64,000 bases of DNA from Aquincola tertiaricarbonis (lineage in GTDB: Bacteria > Pseudomonadota > Gammaproteobacteria > Burkholderiales > Burkholderiaceae_C): assembly GCF_000969605.1 (NCBI RefSeq), contig NZ_JZUE01000010.1, positions 1 to 64,000 on the forward strand, in the 5' to 3' direction. This document shows positions 33,278 to 42,061 of this stretch, in pieces. The notes below the pieces were generated by a model. That model had not been told where the DNA came from. It was given only the letters and a program-made list of their open reading frames with translations, and searched no databases. Position 1 is the first letter of the stretch; each line of letters starts with the position of its first letter. A program made the translations under genes and the position numbers.

Positions 33278-33539
33278 CTGCCAACCGCAGCTTTCGCTGA
33301 CTAGCGATGACGGCGCTCTGACCTTCAGAGTCAATAGCGCTGATGGCGTTGTACTAGTTGAACGCGAAGAGGCCCTTGGGTGTCTCCGAACGTTCACATA
33401 CTTAATGCGCTTCTGCGACATCGACAGCTTCGAGAGCGTGCATGCGGCAGATGAGATGCGATACCGCCATCCGCACTTATACGTGAGACTACGTCACGTC
33501 GTGGAAGGTCTGCTCAATGATCAAAGCGCATTCGATTGA
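33237..33539 (+). CDS. Small protein of unknown function upstream of the LuxR solo
   Basis: A 100-residue frame (start MKNRLHQCQPAASD) overlapping both neighbours: 41 bases with the zinc-ribbon gene and 23 with the luxR gene. Residues 17-100 look like a folded alpha/beta domain (LSLTSDDGALTFRVNSADGV, then RHPHLYVRLRHVVEGLL). No family is recognised. Overlap on both sides suggests translational coupling. Confidence 0.5.
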   Translation: MKNRLHQCQPAASDCQPQLSLTSDDGALTFRVNSADGVVLVEREEALGCLRTFTYLMRFCDIDSFESVHAADEMRYRHPHLYVRLRHVVEGLLNDQSAFD

Positions 33540-34269
33540 GGCCGCATGTGATGTGCGCCGGATCTTAGAGATCGTTCGGCAGATCAACGGCTGTGAGAGT
33601 CCGCCCGACGTGCATCGCCTGTTTGTTGATGCTGCCGGTCAATTAGGAGCCGAACAGGCTGTGTTTGTAAGCTACTTAAGAGACGAAGAGTCACACGAGA
33701 GCTATTACTTCATGCTGGCGGCAGATGCTCGATGGTGTTTGGAGTACAAATTGCGATGCCGCTACTCAACTGACCCTTGGCTTGTCTATGCATCTACACA
33801 TAGCGAGCCAGTACCGGCGACTGCGATCTCCGTTCAAACTTCCGAGCAGCATGCCGCTGTCGAACTCGCCAGAAAATATGGAATGGTGTCCGTGTGCATT
33901 GCACCAGCGCCTTCAGTAGGCCACTGCGCGCGAGTTGGCATGTTGGCGCTTGGATCTCAGACGGTTGGTCGGTTTGACGGTGTGGGATTTGATGAGGTGC
34001 GAGTGTTGGCTCGTGCGCTCTCGGTCGAGCTTCATGACTGGTGGAGTCGCTTCATTCGTGCTTCTACAGTTCGCAAGATTGGCCTCAGTGATCTGGATCT
34101 GGATATGCTGAGGCTTGAGATGGCAGGACACGGCACTAAGGCCGTTGCAGTGACGCTTGGTGTCAGCGAACCGACGATCAACACGCGCTGGCAGCGGCTT
34201 AACGCAAAGCTAGGCGTTCCCCAGCGACGACACGCGGCAAGCGTCGCCGCCAGACTCGGGCTTGTGTAG
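33517..34269 (+). CDS. LuxR-type quorum-sensing regulator without a synthase (LuxR solo)
   Basis: A 250-residue two-domain regulator. In the N-terminal autoinducer-binding domain W73, Y77, D86 and P87 have exactly the spacing of TraR W57, Y61, D70 and P71, the residues that hold an acyl-homoserine lactone. The C-terminal GerE-type helix-turn-helix covers about residues 185-250 (LDMLRLEMAGHGTKAVAVTL, KLGVPQRRHAASVAARLGL). No luxI-type synthase is in the window, so it may listen to signals from other cells or from a distant synthase. It overlaps the preceding small gene and lies eight bases before the membrane hydroxylase gene, which is its most likely partner in function. Confidence 0.88.
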   Translation: MIKAHSIEAACDVRRILEIVRQINGCESPPDVHRLFVDAAGQLGAEQAVFVSYLRDEESHESYYFMLAADARWCLEYKLRCRYSTDPWLVYASTHSEPVPATAISVQTSEQHAAVELARKYGMVSVCIAPAPSVGHCARVGMLALGSQTVGRFDGVGFDEVRVLARALSVELHDWWSRFIRASTVRKIGLSDLDLDMLRLEMAGHGTKAVAVTLGVSEPTINTRWQRLNAKLGVPQRRHAASVAARLGLV

Positions 34270-34277
34270 GAGGCGTC

Positions 34278-35348
34278 ATGAGGGCAGTCGGCTACATCCT
34301 TGTGTTCTCTCCCTTTACCCTGCTACTCACGGGACAGCTTTGGAACATCCCTTGGCTAGCGTTTGCGGTGATCTTCGGCGTGGGTCCTCTTTTAAGATCG
34401 TTGACGGGGAACGTGCCGGAACGAACCGTTCTATGGAGTGAGCGAACGGCGGGCTTGCTTGATCGGCTCCCGATCGTTTACGCCGTGTTCGCCACCTTGG
34501 CGACGGTGACCTCGATCGTGCTTCTGAGCCGCGATGGCGTGCCGGGATCGCTTGGGTTCTGGTACGGGGCTAGTCTGTGGACGTGCTGCTTCTTCGCTGT
34601 GGTTGTTGCGCACGAGTTGATCCATCAAAGCACACAACGACGCCGCCTCGGTCAGGCTCTTGCCGCGATAGCAGGCTACCCACTGCTCCTTCATGAGCAT
34701 TTGATGCATCACAGCACATCTGGCAATGTTGAATTGGCCGAATGGCCGCGCCTCGATGAGTCTGTCTGGCGCTTTACCATGCGCCGCACCGTGCGTGTCT
34801 GGCGGTCCACAGTCGAGCACAATGCCCTACAAGCCAGGCGCCGAGGCCGGGGCATCCTCTTAGGCGGTGCAGCGGAAGCATTGGCCTTGACGTCCTTCAC
34901 AGCCGTGGGCTTCCTTTGGGCCGCTGGATTACACGGTCTGTTGATTTATCTTGGTGTTGCTGTTGCCCTTCACTTTGGCGTACAGGCGGTGACCTATCTT
35001 CAACACTGGGGATTGGGCGTGGACAGCGTCGCTGACGCTGACCAAGGTCGGTACGCTTGGGAGGATCGATGCCAGTTCCAGGGTTGGCTAATGTTGAACT
35101 TGGCGCTCCACCATGCTCACCATCAGGAGTCCCGGCTTCCGTACTACCGCGTCGTCCCCTATCGCGGCTCACCCAGGCTGCCGGCTGGTTATGTGCTGCT
35201 GCTTCTGACGTCGTTTGTGCCGCCTATTTGGAGATGGCTGTTGCTTCCTGCACTCAGGTCGTGGAAGGTCGATCCTCTACGCCATGTAGAACCGCAAGGC
35301 TGGCGGCTGGTGTGCCTGCCGCAGCATTTCGAGAAACAGTCGCTTTAG
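34278..35348 (+). CDS. AlkB-like membrane di-iron hydroxylase/desaturase
   Basis: A 356-residue polytopic membrane protein of the alkane-1-monooxygenase/fatty-acid-desaturase superfamily. The histidine clusters are AHELIH (111-116), HEHLMHH (139-145), YLQHWGL (240-246) and LALHHAHH (275-282), matching the four AlkB-type motifs including the NYxEHYG-like one. Six or so hydrophobic segments surround them. The ATG at 34278 follows TAGGAGGCGTC, a strong site, and the gene directly follows the LuxR solo. The substrate, perhaps a fatty acyl chain or a signal molecule, cannot be deduced. No rubredoxin or reductase gene is adjacent. Confidence 0.82.
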   Translation: MRAVGYILVFSPFTLLLTGQLWNIPWLAFAVIFGVGPLLRSLTGNVPERTVLWSERTAGLLDRLPIVYAVFATLATVTSIVLLSRDGVPGSLGFWYGASLWTCCFFAVVVAHELIHQSTQRRRLGQALAAIAGYPLLLHEHLMHHSTSGNVELAEWPRLDESVWRFTMRRTVRVWRSTVEHNALQARRRGRGILLGGAAEALALTSFTAVGFLWAAGLHGLLIYLGVAVALHFGVQAVTYLQHWGLGVDSVADADQGRYAWEDRCQFQGWLMLNLALHHAHHQESRLPYYRVVPYRGSPRLPAGYVLLLLTSFVPPIWRWLLLPALRSWKVDPLRHVEPQGWRLVCLPQHFEKQSL

Positions 35349-36472
35349 GTGTTGCTCGCCGATGTCAAACTTGAGGCCGCGTCGCGCAACTGGTTAGTAT
35401 CTGTGGGGTCAAGTCGGAGGTGCTCAGAGCTATATGGTCGCGAACCTTTGCGACTGCTTCGCACATAGCTTGGGTCGTAGTGTGCGACCAGCACGCGTTC
35501 GAACAGCTTGTCAACTTGATGTGTCTTTGCCAGCTGCTGCCAGCACTGCAACTCTTCGTTGCCAATCAACGGCTTAAGGGGGGCCAGCTGGCGCACCATG
35601 GACTCGGGGTCTAACACGTAGTTCGGATAAGTCTGGCGAAGAACTCGGATCCTTGCCTCCATCGGGCTCGTTACTTCTACCAAAGGCGAAGTTTGTATCG
35701 CTTCGTAGATGCTCTGCGGAATCTGTAGTCGCCCAATCTTCTTACTTTCTGCTTCCACCCAGACGGTGCGCCTTATATCGAAGGAGCGCAGCAGTGAAAA
35801 CAGGTTGCTGTCGAACATCTTCTGTGTTGGCTGACTACGGTCCGGCAACGCTCCGATCAGAGATCCGCGGTGTGCAGCCAAGTCTTCAAGATCAAGCACT
35901 TGCTCACCTTGCGCCTTCAACTCTTGCAGGAGAAGCGTTTTCCCGCATCCCGTCAAACCGGAGATGACGCGATAACGGTACTTTGCGGGTGCGGACTCTA
36001 ATCCAGCTCTGACCCATGACCTGTACGCCTTCCAACCGCCTTTGACAACGTCTGTGCGATAGCCAATGTTCCGAAGCATATCGGCCCACACCTTGCTTCG
36101 CTTCCCGCCTCGGAAGCAGTACACGAGGAACCTAGCGTCTCGCCCATATCGCGAGATCCTAGCCTCCAGATGAGTCGCGATGTTGTGAAGGGCGTATCTC
36201 GCACCCACAAGGTACGCGGAGTGTGGGTTGACTGCATGCAGAGTGCCGACTTCAGCGAACTCAGCGTCGGAAACTACCGGTAGATTTATTGCGCCAGGAA
36301 CATGGTCTGCGGCAAACTCCCGGGGAGTTCTCGCATCGATGACGAGTGTGTAGCTACTGAAGTCGTCAACCTCGAACCATGTTGGCTGGCTAAGTTCTGC
36401 AGGGCGCCCTGTAGGCTCAGCAGTGGTTGAGGAACGAGAGAACGTGCCTGCTTCGTCATCGTCGTGCGTCAT
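35345..36472 (-). CDS. mnmH: tRNA 2-selenouridine synthase
   Basis: A 375-residue MnmH (SelU/YbbB) that replaces sulfur by selenium in 2-thiouridine of tRNA wobble positions, via a geranylated intermediate. The rhodanese domain covers about residues 30-155 with the catalytic C119 in VYCFRGGKRS; a P-loop domain follows, Walker A SGLTGCGKT at 171-179. Length is normal. It converges with the membrane hydroxylase, their 3' ends overlapping by four bases. No selD or selA is in the window, so selenophosphate must come from elsewhere. Its presence among lower-GC cargo of an island is unusual for a tRNA-modification gene. Confidence 0.88.
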   Translation of the reverse strand: MTHDDDEAGTFSRSSTTAEPTGRPAELSQPTWFEVDDFSSYTLVIDARTPREFAADHVPGAINLPVVSDAEFAEVGTLHAVNPHSAYLVGARYALHNIATHLEARISRYGRDARFLVYCFRGGKRSKVWADMLRNIGYRTDVVKGGWKAYRSWVRAGLESAPAKYRYRVISGLTGCGKTLLLQELKAQGEQVLDLEDLAAHRGSLIGALPDRSQPTQKMFDSNLFSLLRSFDIRRTVWVEAESKKIGRLQIPQSIYEAIQTSPLVEVTSPMEARIRVLRQTYPNYVLDPESMVRQLAPLKPLIGNEELQCWQQLAKTHQVDKLFERVLVAHYDPSYVRSSRKGSRPYSSEHLRLDPTDTNQLRDAASSLTSASNT

Positions 36473-36849
36473 ATTCGCCTCATTTTATGCTGCTGTAGTA
36501 GCGAGCTTTTATGAAGTCGGTTGGCCCGTGTCAAGCGGCATACAGAACAAAGCGGTTGCAGAAAAGCACGGTCGGCGGACGACGGTTGAAGTGTTGATCC
36601 CGGTAAACCGAGGGTGGCGTGGCGCACTGGACTTCACTGCGGAACTCACTCCTAAGTATCGGGCAGTGTAGGTGCTGAGGAGCAGGGCTTGATCTCGCTG
36701 CCAACTGCGCCTATTAACAAGGAAGGCGGGCAGTCGGTGCACAACACGCCTGGCGGCAGGGTTAGGCCGACGTCGTTAATGCTGAGTTGCCAGCACGATT
36801 TGGCCGATGGGTGGCGAACCCGCACCCTTAGAGGCAGGATGGAGAGCGT
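36473..36849. other. Intergenic region, no gene supported
   Basis: The 377 bases upstream of mnmH on one side and of the small membrane-protein gene on the other contain AT-richer stretches fit for promoters. No open frame has a ribosome-binding site or recognisable product. Confidence 0.45.
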
Positions 36850-37161
36850 ATGTGGCTGCTTTTGACTCGTGAACCCCGGCCGGACGCACGAGACTGGCCC
36901 GGCCGGCGACTGCTCGCGGCCGTTGATGCGGTCGCATTGCCGTTTGTGTGGGTGGTGCTCCTGCGGCAACTATCGCAGCCTGTGGAGCTTGTAGAGCCGT
37001 TCGTTGCTTCACTGGCAATATTGATCGGTTTCGGACGCCTTCGCCGCGCCGTTTGGATGAATCACCGTTACTGGTTCACAACTTGGCGGTGGGGCAAGGT
37101 GGCCGCGGCGATGGTGCTTGCTGGAACTTTGTTTAGGGCCATGCTGGTCAGCTTCGCGTAG
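36850..37161 (+). CDS. Small membrane protein
   Basis: A 103-residue protein with three likely membrane segments (LLAAVDAVALPFVWVVLLRQ, VEPFVASLAILIGFG and AAAMVLAGTLFRAMLVS) and a conserved-looking loop WMNHRYWFTTWRWGK. The ATG follows AGGATGGAGAGC. It lies between mnmH and the integrase. I recall similar small proteins in integrative elements but no function. Confidence 0.6.
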   Translation: MWLLLTREPRPDARDWPGRRLLAAVDAVALPFVWVVLLRQLSQPVELVEPFVASLAILIGFGRLRRAVWMNHRYWFTTWRWGKVAAAMVLAGTLFRAMLVSFA

Positions 37162-37415
37162 CGTCATCTTCGCAAGCCGCTGTGGCATGAAACTAAAGAC
37201 CCTTGAGTCGCCAGCCGCCCCACCTCGACTTGCAGTGCCGCGGTGCCGCGGTGCTGCGGGGCCGTGCCATGTGCCTGCGAGTAGGGGCACTTATGCAACG
37301 CATTGCACAGCGCTGCACACACAACGATAGATTCGAGGAGCAGGTCCTGGCCGAACGCCACCAGCCCGGCGCTGTAGTGGCGGATGTCTGTCTGGCCTGA
37401 TGGCCTGAGTGCGAG

Positions 37416-38720
37416 CTACTTCGCCCGTGGCATGGTCACCACGTTGCAGGTGCTCAAAAAGTCGGTCCAAGCCTGCAGAAGCGTGCGCCGCTCGTCGGCG
37501 AAGCCGGCTCTGTTGTAGGCGCGGCGCACTCGGTTGCCCTCTTCATGGGCCAGACACGCCTCGATGACATCGGGCCGACCCGCTCCGGTCTCGTTGGCCC
37601 AAGTGCTGAACGTCGCTCGGCACAGGCCGTGCACGGTGGTCCGCTCGCGCTCGCCCATGCGGCCAAGCACGGCCAGCAGCGCCATGTTGGAGAGCGGCCC
37701 GCCGTCGAGCCGCGGGCTGGGGAACACGTAGGCCTTGCCGAGTTGCTGGAGGTCACGCAGTAGCGACACCGCGCGAGGCGTCAGGTAAACCGCGTGATCC
37801 TCGCCGGCTTTCATGCGCGCCGCGGGGACTACCCACAGCGCGGTGTCGAGGTCGATTTCCTGCCAGGTGGCGCCTATCACCTCGCTGGTTCGGGCGGCCG
37901 TCAAGATCGCGAACTCCAATGCTCGGGCCGCTACGCCTTCGGCAGCACGCAGCCGGCACATGAATTCGGGCGCTTCGCGGTAGGGCAAGGCGGCGAACTG
38001 CCCCCGTTCGCGCCGAGGCATGCCCTCACGCACTTTGCGCCGGACCGCGGCTGCGGGGTTTGTGCTGCACCAGCCGTGGAAACTGGCGTCCTCAAAGACG
38101 GCGTCCAATCGCTGGCGGATGCGCTGCACCGTCTCTTGAAGCCGGGCATCGGCGGTCAAGTTGCGCGCACGTTCGTGCGGCTGGATCGCTGTCAGCGCGG
38201 TCAGCAGCGCTGGTGCGGTGATGGTGCTGACCGGCGCGTGCCACAGCGCCGCCGGCATGTGATTCTCCAGGCTACTGATCCACTGCGCCGCGTGCTTAGG
38301 CGTGCGGCTCGGCTCGATCACGCGCTGGTGGTAGTCACGCGCTGCGCGGGCCAGAGTCATTGCCTGCTGCGTCTTGGCCGCCTTCACCTGCTCTACGGCC
38401 TCGCGCTGCACAACTCGACGCTGGTCACGCTCGTCGATGGGGTCGACGCCGCGTTGCAGTAGGGTGCGCGCCTCCGCGGCCAGTTCCCGGGCGCAGGTCA
38501 ACGACAGACCGGTCTGGGCGGGGTTGGATCGGTGAACAGGGCCGAGGCCCATCTCGCGGCGCTTGCCGGTTGCCGCTGTATAGCGGAACACCCATGTGGC
38601 GCTGCCGCCACGTGCTCTCAGCATCAGGTTGCCGCCGTCGGAATGGTCGCCGTCACCGGCGGTTTGAACCGCGCGCACCGAAAGCAAGTGCAGTCGCGCC
38701 GGCAGGCGCTTGCGTGGCAT
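37416..38720 (-). CDS. int: Tyrosine recombinase (integrase) of the island
   Basis: A 434-residue site-specific integrase of the DUF4102/P4-type group. The N-terminal DUF4102 domain (about 1-95) includes GSATWVFRYTAATGKRREMG; a SAM-like core-binding domain follows at about 120-225; the catalytic domain has R277 (TAARTSEVIG), K304, H364 and R368 (VHGLCRAT), H392 (CLAHEE) and the nucleophile Y402 (RRAYNR). All six catalytic positions are present. It lies 174 bases from the 3' end of tRNA-Ser(UGA), the usual target for such enzymes, and marks the right end of the element. Confidence 0.93.
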   Translation of the reverse strand: MPRKRLPARLHLLSVRAVQTAGDGDHSDGGNLMLRARGGSATWVFRYTAATGKRREMGLGPVHRSNPAQTGLSLTCARELAAEARTLLQRGVDPIDERDQRRVVQREAVEQVKAAKTQQAMTLARAARDYHQRVIEPSRTPKHAAQWISSLENHMPAALWHAPVSTITAPALLTALTAIQPHERARNLTADARLQETVQRIRQRLDAVFEDASFHGWCSTNPAAAVRRKVREGMPRRERGQFAALPYREAPEFMCRLRAAEGVAARALEFAILTAARTSEVIGATWQEIDLDTALWVVPAARMKAGEDHAVYLTPRAVSLLRDLQQLGKAYVFPSPRLDGGPLSNMALLAVLGRMGERERTTVHGLCRATFSTWANETGAGRPDVIEACLAHEEGNRVRRAYNRAGFADERRTLLQAWTDFLSTCNVVTMPRAK

Positions 38721-38894
38721 GTGGGATTTCCTTGTCCGCCAGTCTGTCCGCCGGCTAGCGCTGCATTTGCTGTCGCGCTATCGGCACCGTATGTCACGGC
38801 GTAGCAGTCTGGGATCAGGAGAAAAAGCAGTCAAATCAACTACTTAGGTGTGCTGTCTGTCGCGTACTGTCGCCGTACAGACAGAGTATTCCGG

Positions 38895-38979
38895 CGGAAG
38901 CGGTGAGATTCGAACTCACGGGCCCTTGCGAGCCGCCGGTTTTCAAGACCGGTGCAATCGACCACTCTGCCACGCTTCC
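38895..38979 (-). tRNA. tRNA-Ser (anticodon UGA)
   Basis: The minus strand reads GGAAGCG at the 5' end and CGCTTCC before the discriminator G, giving a 7-bp acceptor stem. The anticodon stem is CCGGT/ACCGG with loop CTTGAAA, anticodon TGA; a long variable arm, typical of serine tRNAs, and a T-arm with TTCGAAT follow. CCA is not encoded. Its 3' end faces the integrase gene, so it is very probably the attachment site and has been kept intact by the insertion. Confidence 0.95.
38909..38919 (+). repeat. tRNA T-loop copy of the possible att repeat
   Basis: TTCGAACTCAC within the tRNA-Ser gene is the partner of the identical 11 bases at 14819. If the two are att cores, the element would be about 24 kb long. 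Confidence 0.25.
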
Positions 38980-39015
38980 TTGGTCGCCCGGGCGGCATTC
39001 TCGCTCAAGCGGGCA

Positions 39016-39837
39016 TCACCCCGGCAGGGCCGCCTGCGCGCACTGCACCTGATGCACTTCATGCCGCCCGCCGTCCACCCGCATCGCGGTGAGGGCGCCG
39101 CCCCAGACGCAGCCCGAATCCAGGCACAGCAGATCCGGGCGCTGGGTGAAGCCCAGGGTGGACCAGTGGCCGAAGGCCACCTTCACGCCGGCCGTGGCGC
39201 GGCCGGGCACGTCGAACCAGGGATGGTGGCCGTCCGGGGCGGCGCCGGCGCCGTCCTTGGTCTTGAAGTCCAGCGTGCCATCGTCGGTGCAGAAACGGAT
39301 GCGCGTGAGCACGTTCACCACGAAGCGCAGCCGGTCGTGGCCGGCCAGGTCCTCGTGCCAGCGGCGCGGCTCGTTGCCGTACATCGCCGCCAGGAAGGCG
39401 GCCAGGTCGGGGCCGCGCAGCATGGCTTCCACCTCGCCGGCCAGCGCCAGCGTGGTGGCGGCGTCCCACTGCGGCACCACGCCGGCATGCACGCACAGCC
39501 AACCGCTGTCCATCAGCGCGAGAGGGCGCTGGCGCAGCCACTCGATCCATTGCGCGCGCTTCGGGTCGGCCAGGATGTCGCCCAGCGTGTCGCTGCGGTG
39601 CAGCGGCCGGATGCCGTGCGCCACCGCCAGCAGGTGCAGGTCGTGGTTGCCCAGCAGCGCCTCGGCCGAACTGCCCAGCGCATGCAGCCGGCGCAGCGTG
39701 TCCAGCGATCGGGGCCCGCGGTTGACGATGTCGCCCAGCACCGTGAGGTGGTCGCGCGAGGGGGAGAAGGCGATCTCGTCGAGCAGCCGCTCGAGCGCGT
39801 CGCAGCAGCCTTGCAGGTCGCCGATGAGGTAGTGCAT
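39016..39837 (-). CDS. apaH: Symmetrical bis(5'-nucleosyl)-tetraphosphatase
   Basis: A 273-residue ApaH that splits Ap4A into two ADP. The calcineurin-like phosphoesterase motifs are GDLQGC at the start, GDIVNRGPRS near residue 35, LGNHD near 62, VHAGV near 117 and FGHWSTLG near 223. The frame is complete and of normal length. It is the first chromosomal gene beyond the tRNA. Confidence 0.93.
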   Translation of the reverse strand: MHYLIGDLQGCCDALERLLDEIAFSPSRDHLTVLGDIVNRGPRSLDTLRRLHALGSSAEALLGNHDLHLLAVAHGIRPLHRSDTLGDILADPKRAQWIEWLRQRPLALMDSGWLCVHAGVVPQWDAATTLALAGEVEAMLRGPDLAAFLAAMYGNEPRRWHEDLAGHDRLRFVVNVLTRIRFCTDDGTLDFKTKDGAGAAPDGHHPWFDVPGRATAGVKVAFGHWSTLGFTQRPDLLCLDSGCVWGGALTAMRVDGGRHEVHQVQCAQAALPG

Positions 39838-39910
39838 GGGGTGATTCTGCTACGCTGGGCTGCCCTGCTACCCGGTGCCGCTGCGTCTGCGCACAGCGGC
39901 ATTTTCTTGA

Positions 39911-41218
39911 ATGGACATCGCGTTACTCGTCTGCCTCATCCTGATCAACGGGCTGTTCGCCATGTCGGAGATGGCCCTGGCCTCCAGCCGCAAGGCCCGG
40001 CTGCAGGTGATGGTGGAGGGCAACGAACCCGGCGCCCGCACGGCGATGGTGCTGCACGACGATCCCACGCGCTTCCTGTCCACGGTGCAGATCGGCATCA
40101 CCTCCATCGGCGTGCTCAACGGCATCGTGGGTGAATCGGCCTTCGCCGGCCCGCTGGCGGAGTGGATGCTGCAGCGCTTCGACATGCCCGAGCGCGTGGC
40201 CGGCATCACCGCCACCGCGCTGGTGGTGATGGTGATCACCTTTGCCACCATCATCTTCGGCGAACTGGTGCCCAAGCGGCTGGGGCAGATGTTCCCCGAG
40301 CGCATCGCGCGCCTGGTGTCGCGGCCGATGCTGTGGCTGGCCATCGCCACCCGGCCCTTCGTGGCGCTGCTGTCCTTCAGCACCGAAGGCATGCTGCGGC
40401 TGCTGGGCATCAAGGCCGGGCCCAGCCGCAGCGTGACCGAGGAGGAGATCGCCGCCAGCCTGGAAGAGGGCCTGGACGCCGGCATCATCGAGCACCAGGA
40501 GCACCAGATGGTGCGCAACGTGTTCCGGCTGGACGACCGCCAGGTGGGCTCGATGATGATCCCGCGCAACGAGATCGAATGGCTGGACGTCAATGCGCCG
40601 ATGGAGCACACGCTGGCGCAGATGGCCAGCGGCGGCCACACCCGCTACCCGGTGTGCCGCGGCGGCATGCAGGACGTGATCGGCGTGGTGTCGGCGCAAA
40701 GCCTGCTGCCGGCACTGGCGCGCGGCCAGTCGGCCACGCTCACCGAGCACCTGGCGCCGCCGGTCTTCGTGCCGGAGACGCTGTCGGGCATGGAACTGCT
40801 GGAGCACTTCCGCGCCTCGGGCGCGGAGCTGGTGTTCGTGGTGGACGAATACGGCGAGGTGCAGGGTGTGATCACCGTGCGCGACGTGCTGGAGGCCATC
40901 ACCGGCGAGTTCGGCGCGCCCACCGACGAGGACGCCTGGGCCGTGCCGCGCGACGACGGCACCTGGCTGCTGGACGGCCTGATTCCCGTGCCCGAGCTGA
41001 AGGACCGCCTGCACCTGAAGGAGCTGCCCGAGGAGGACCGGGGCCGCTACAACACGCTGGCTGGCATGATCATGCTGCTGCTGGGCCGGCTGCCCCGCAC
41101 CGCCGACAAGGTGGAGTGGAACGGCTGGCTGTTCGAGGTGGTCGACCTCGATGGCAAGCGTGTCGACAAGGTGCTGGTGAGCCGCCTGCCCCCATCTGAA
41201 GAAGAGACCGAAGAATGA
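39911..41218 (+). CDS. CBS-domain membrane protein (HlyC/CorC family)
   Basis: A 435-residue protein with the family architecture: an N-terminal membrane domain (DUF21/CNNM, about 1-195, beginning IALLVCLILINGLFAMSEMA), two CBS domains (about 210-335, including SMMIPRNEIEWLDVNAPMEH and GEVQGVITVRDVLEAITGEF), and a CorC-HlyC C-terminal domain (about 345-430). Such proteins act in magnesium or other cation efflux. Its stop overlaps the start of the SapC-family gene. Confidence 0.88.
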   Translation: MDIALLVCLILINGLFAMSEMALASSRKARLQVMVEGNEPGARTAMVLHDDPTRFLSTVQIGITSIGVLNGIVGESAFAGPLAEWMLQRFDMPERVAGITATALVVMVITFATIIFGELVPKRLGQMFPERIARLVSRPMLWLAIATRPFVALLSFSTEGMLRLLGIKAGPSRSVTEEEIAASLEEGLDAGIIEHQEHQMVRNVFRLDDRQVGSMMIPRNEIEWLDVNAPMEHTLAQMASGGHTRYPVCRGGMQDVIGVVSAQSLLPALARGQSATLTEHLAPPVFVPETLSGMELLEHFRASGAELVFVVDEYGEVQGVITVRDVLEAITGEFGAPTDEDAWAVPRDDGTWLLDGLIPVPELKDRLHLKELPEEDRGRYNTLAGMIMLLLGRLPRTADKVEWNGWLFEVVDLDGKRVDKVLVSRLPPSEEETEE

Positions 41219-41961
41219 TCCATCCTGCCCTGCACAAGAACCCGGTTGCGCTGGACCGCGACCAGCACCGCACGCTGCGCGTGCGCCAGGACTACGCCGA
41301 TGTCTCGCACACCGCGGCGCTGAACTCCATGTTCCTCACCGCGGTGGAGTTTGCGGACGCCTGCAAGGAATACCCCATCGTCTTCGTGCGCGCCGGCACC
41401 GACCCGCAGACGCAGAAGCCCGACATCGCGCCGGTGGCCGTGTTCGGCCTGACGCCGGACGAGAACCTGTTTGCCGACGGCACCCGGTGGCAGGCCGACT
41501 ACGTGCCCGCGGTGCTGCGGGCCTATCCCTTCGCGATGGCGCAGCTCAACGAGCAGAACTACGCCGTGTGCATCGCCCGCGAATGGCCCGGCTTCTCCGA
41601 GACCGAGGGCACGCCGCTGTTCGAGGCCGATGGCAAGCCCACGGCCTACCTGACGGAGATGCAGCAGTTCCTGGAGAAGCTGGAGCTGGAGGTGCAGCGC
41701 ACCCGGCTGGTGGGCCAGAAGCTGGTGGAGCTGGAGCTGCTGCGCGACATGCGCTTCGACGCCACGCTGCCCGACGGCAACAAGCTCACCGTCGACGGCT
41801 TCCTGGCCATCGACGAAGCCAAGTTCGCCGCGCTGCCCGACGACAAGGTGCTGGACCTGCACCGCAGCGGCATCCTGGGCCTGATCAATGCGCACCAGCT
41901 CTCGCTGGGCAACATGACGCGGCTGATCCAGCGCCGGGGCCGCCGCACCGCCAACGCCTGA
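41215..41961 (+). CDS. SapC-family protein
   Basis: A 248-residue SapC-family protein, whose name comes from Campylobacter surface-layer secretion. Characteristic segments are FLTAVEFADACKEYPIVFVR, YVPAVLRAYPFAMAQLNEQN and LDLHRSGILGLINAHQLSLG. There is no signal peptide. It is coupled to the CBS-domain gene by ATGA. An imperfect G+C-rich hairpin (41969-41995) follows. Confidence 0.85.
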   Translation: MIHPALHKNPVALDRDQHRTLRVRQDYADVSHTAALNSMFLTAVEFADACKEYPIVFVRAGTDPQTQKPDIAPVAVFGLTPDENLFADGTRWQADYVPAVLRAYPFAMAQLNEQNYAVCIAREWPGFSETEGTPLFEADGKPTAYLTEMQQFLEKLELEVQRTRLVGQKLVELELLRDMRFDATLPDGNKLTVDGFLAIDEAKFAALPDDKVLDLHRSGILGLINAHQLSLGNMTRLIQRRGRRTANA

Positions 41962-42061
41962 TCCCGGCGCGCCCTGTGCGCTCTGCGCACGGCGCGGCCG
42001 CGGCGGGGGCTAGCATCGGCCGCGCACAAGGGCCGCAGGGGCGGCCGCAGGAGCAGCAGGC

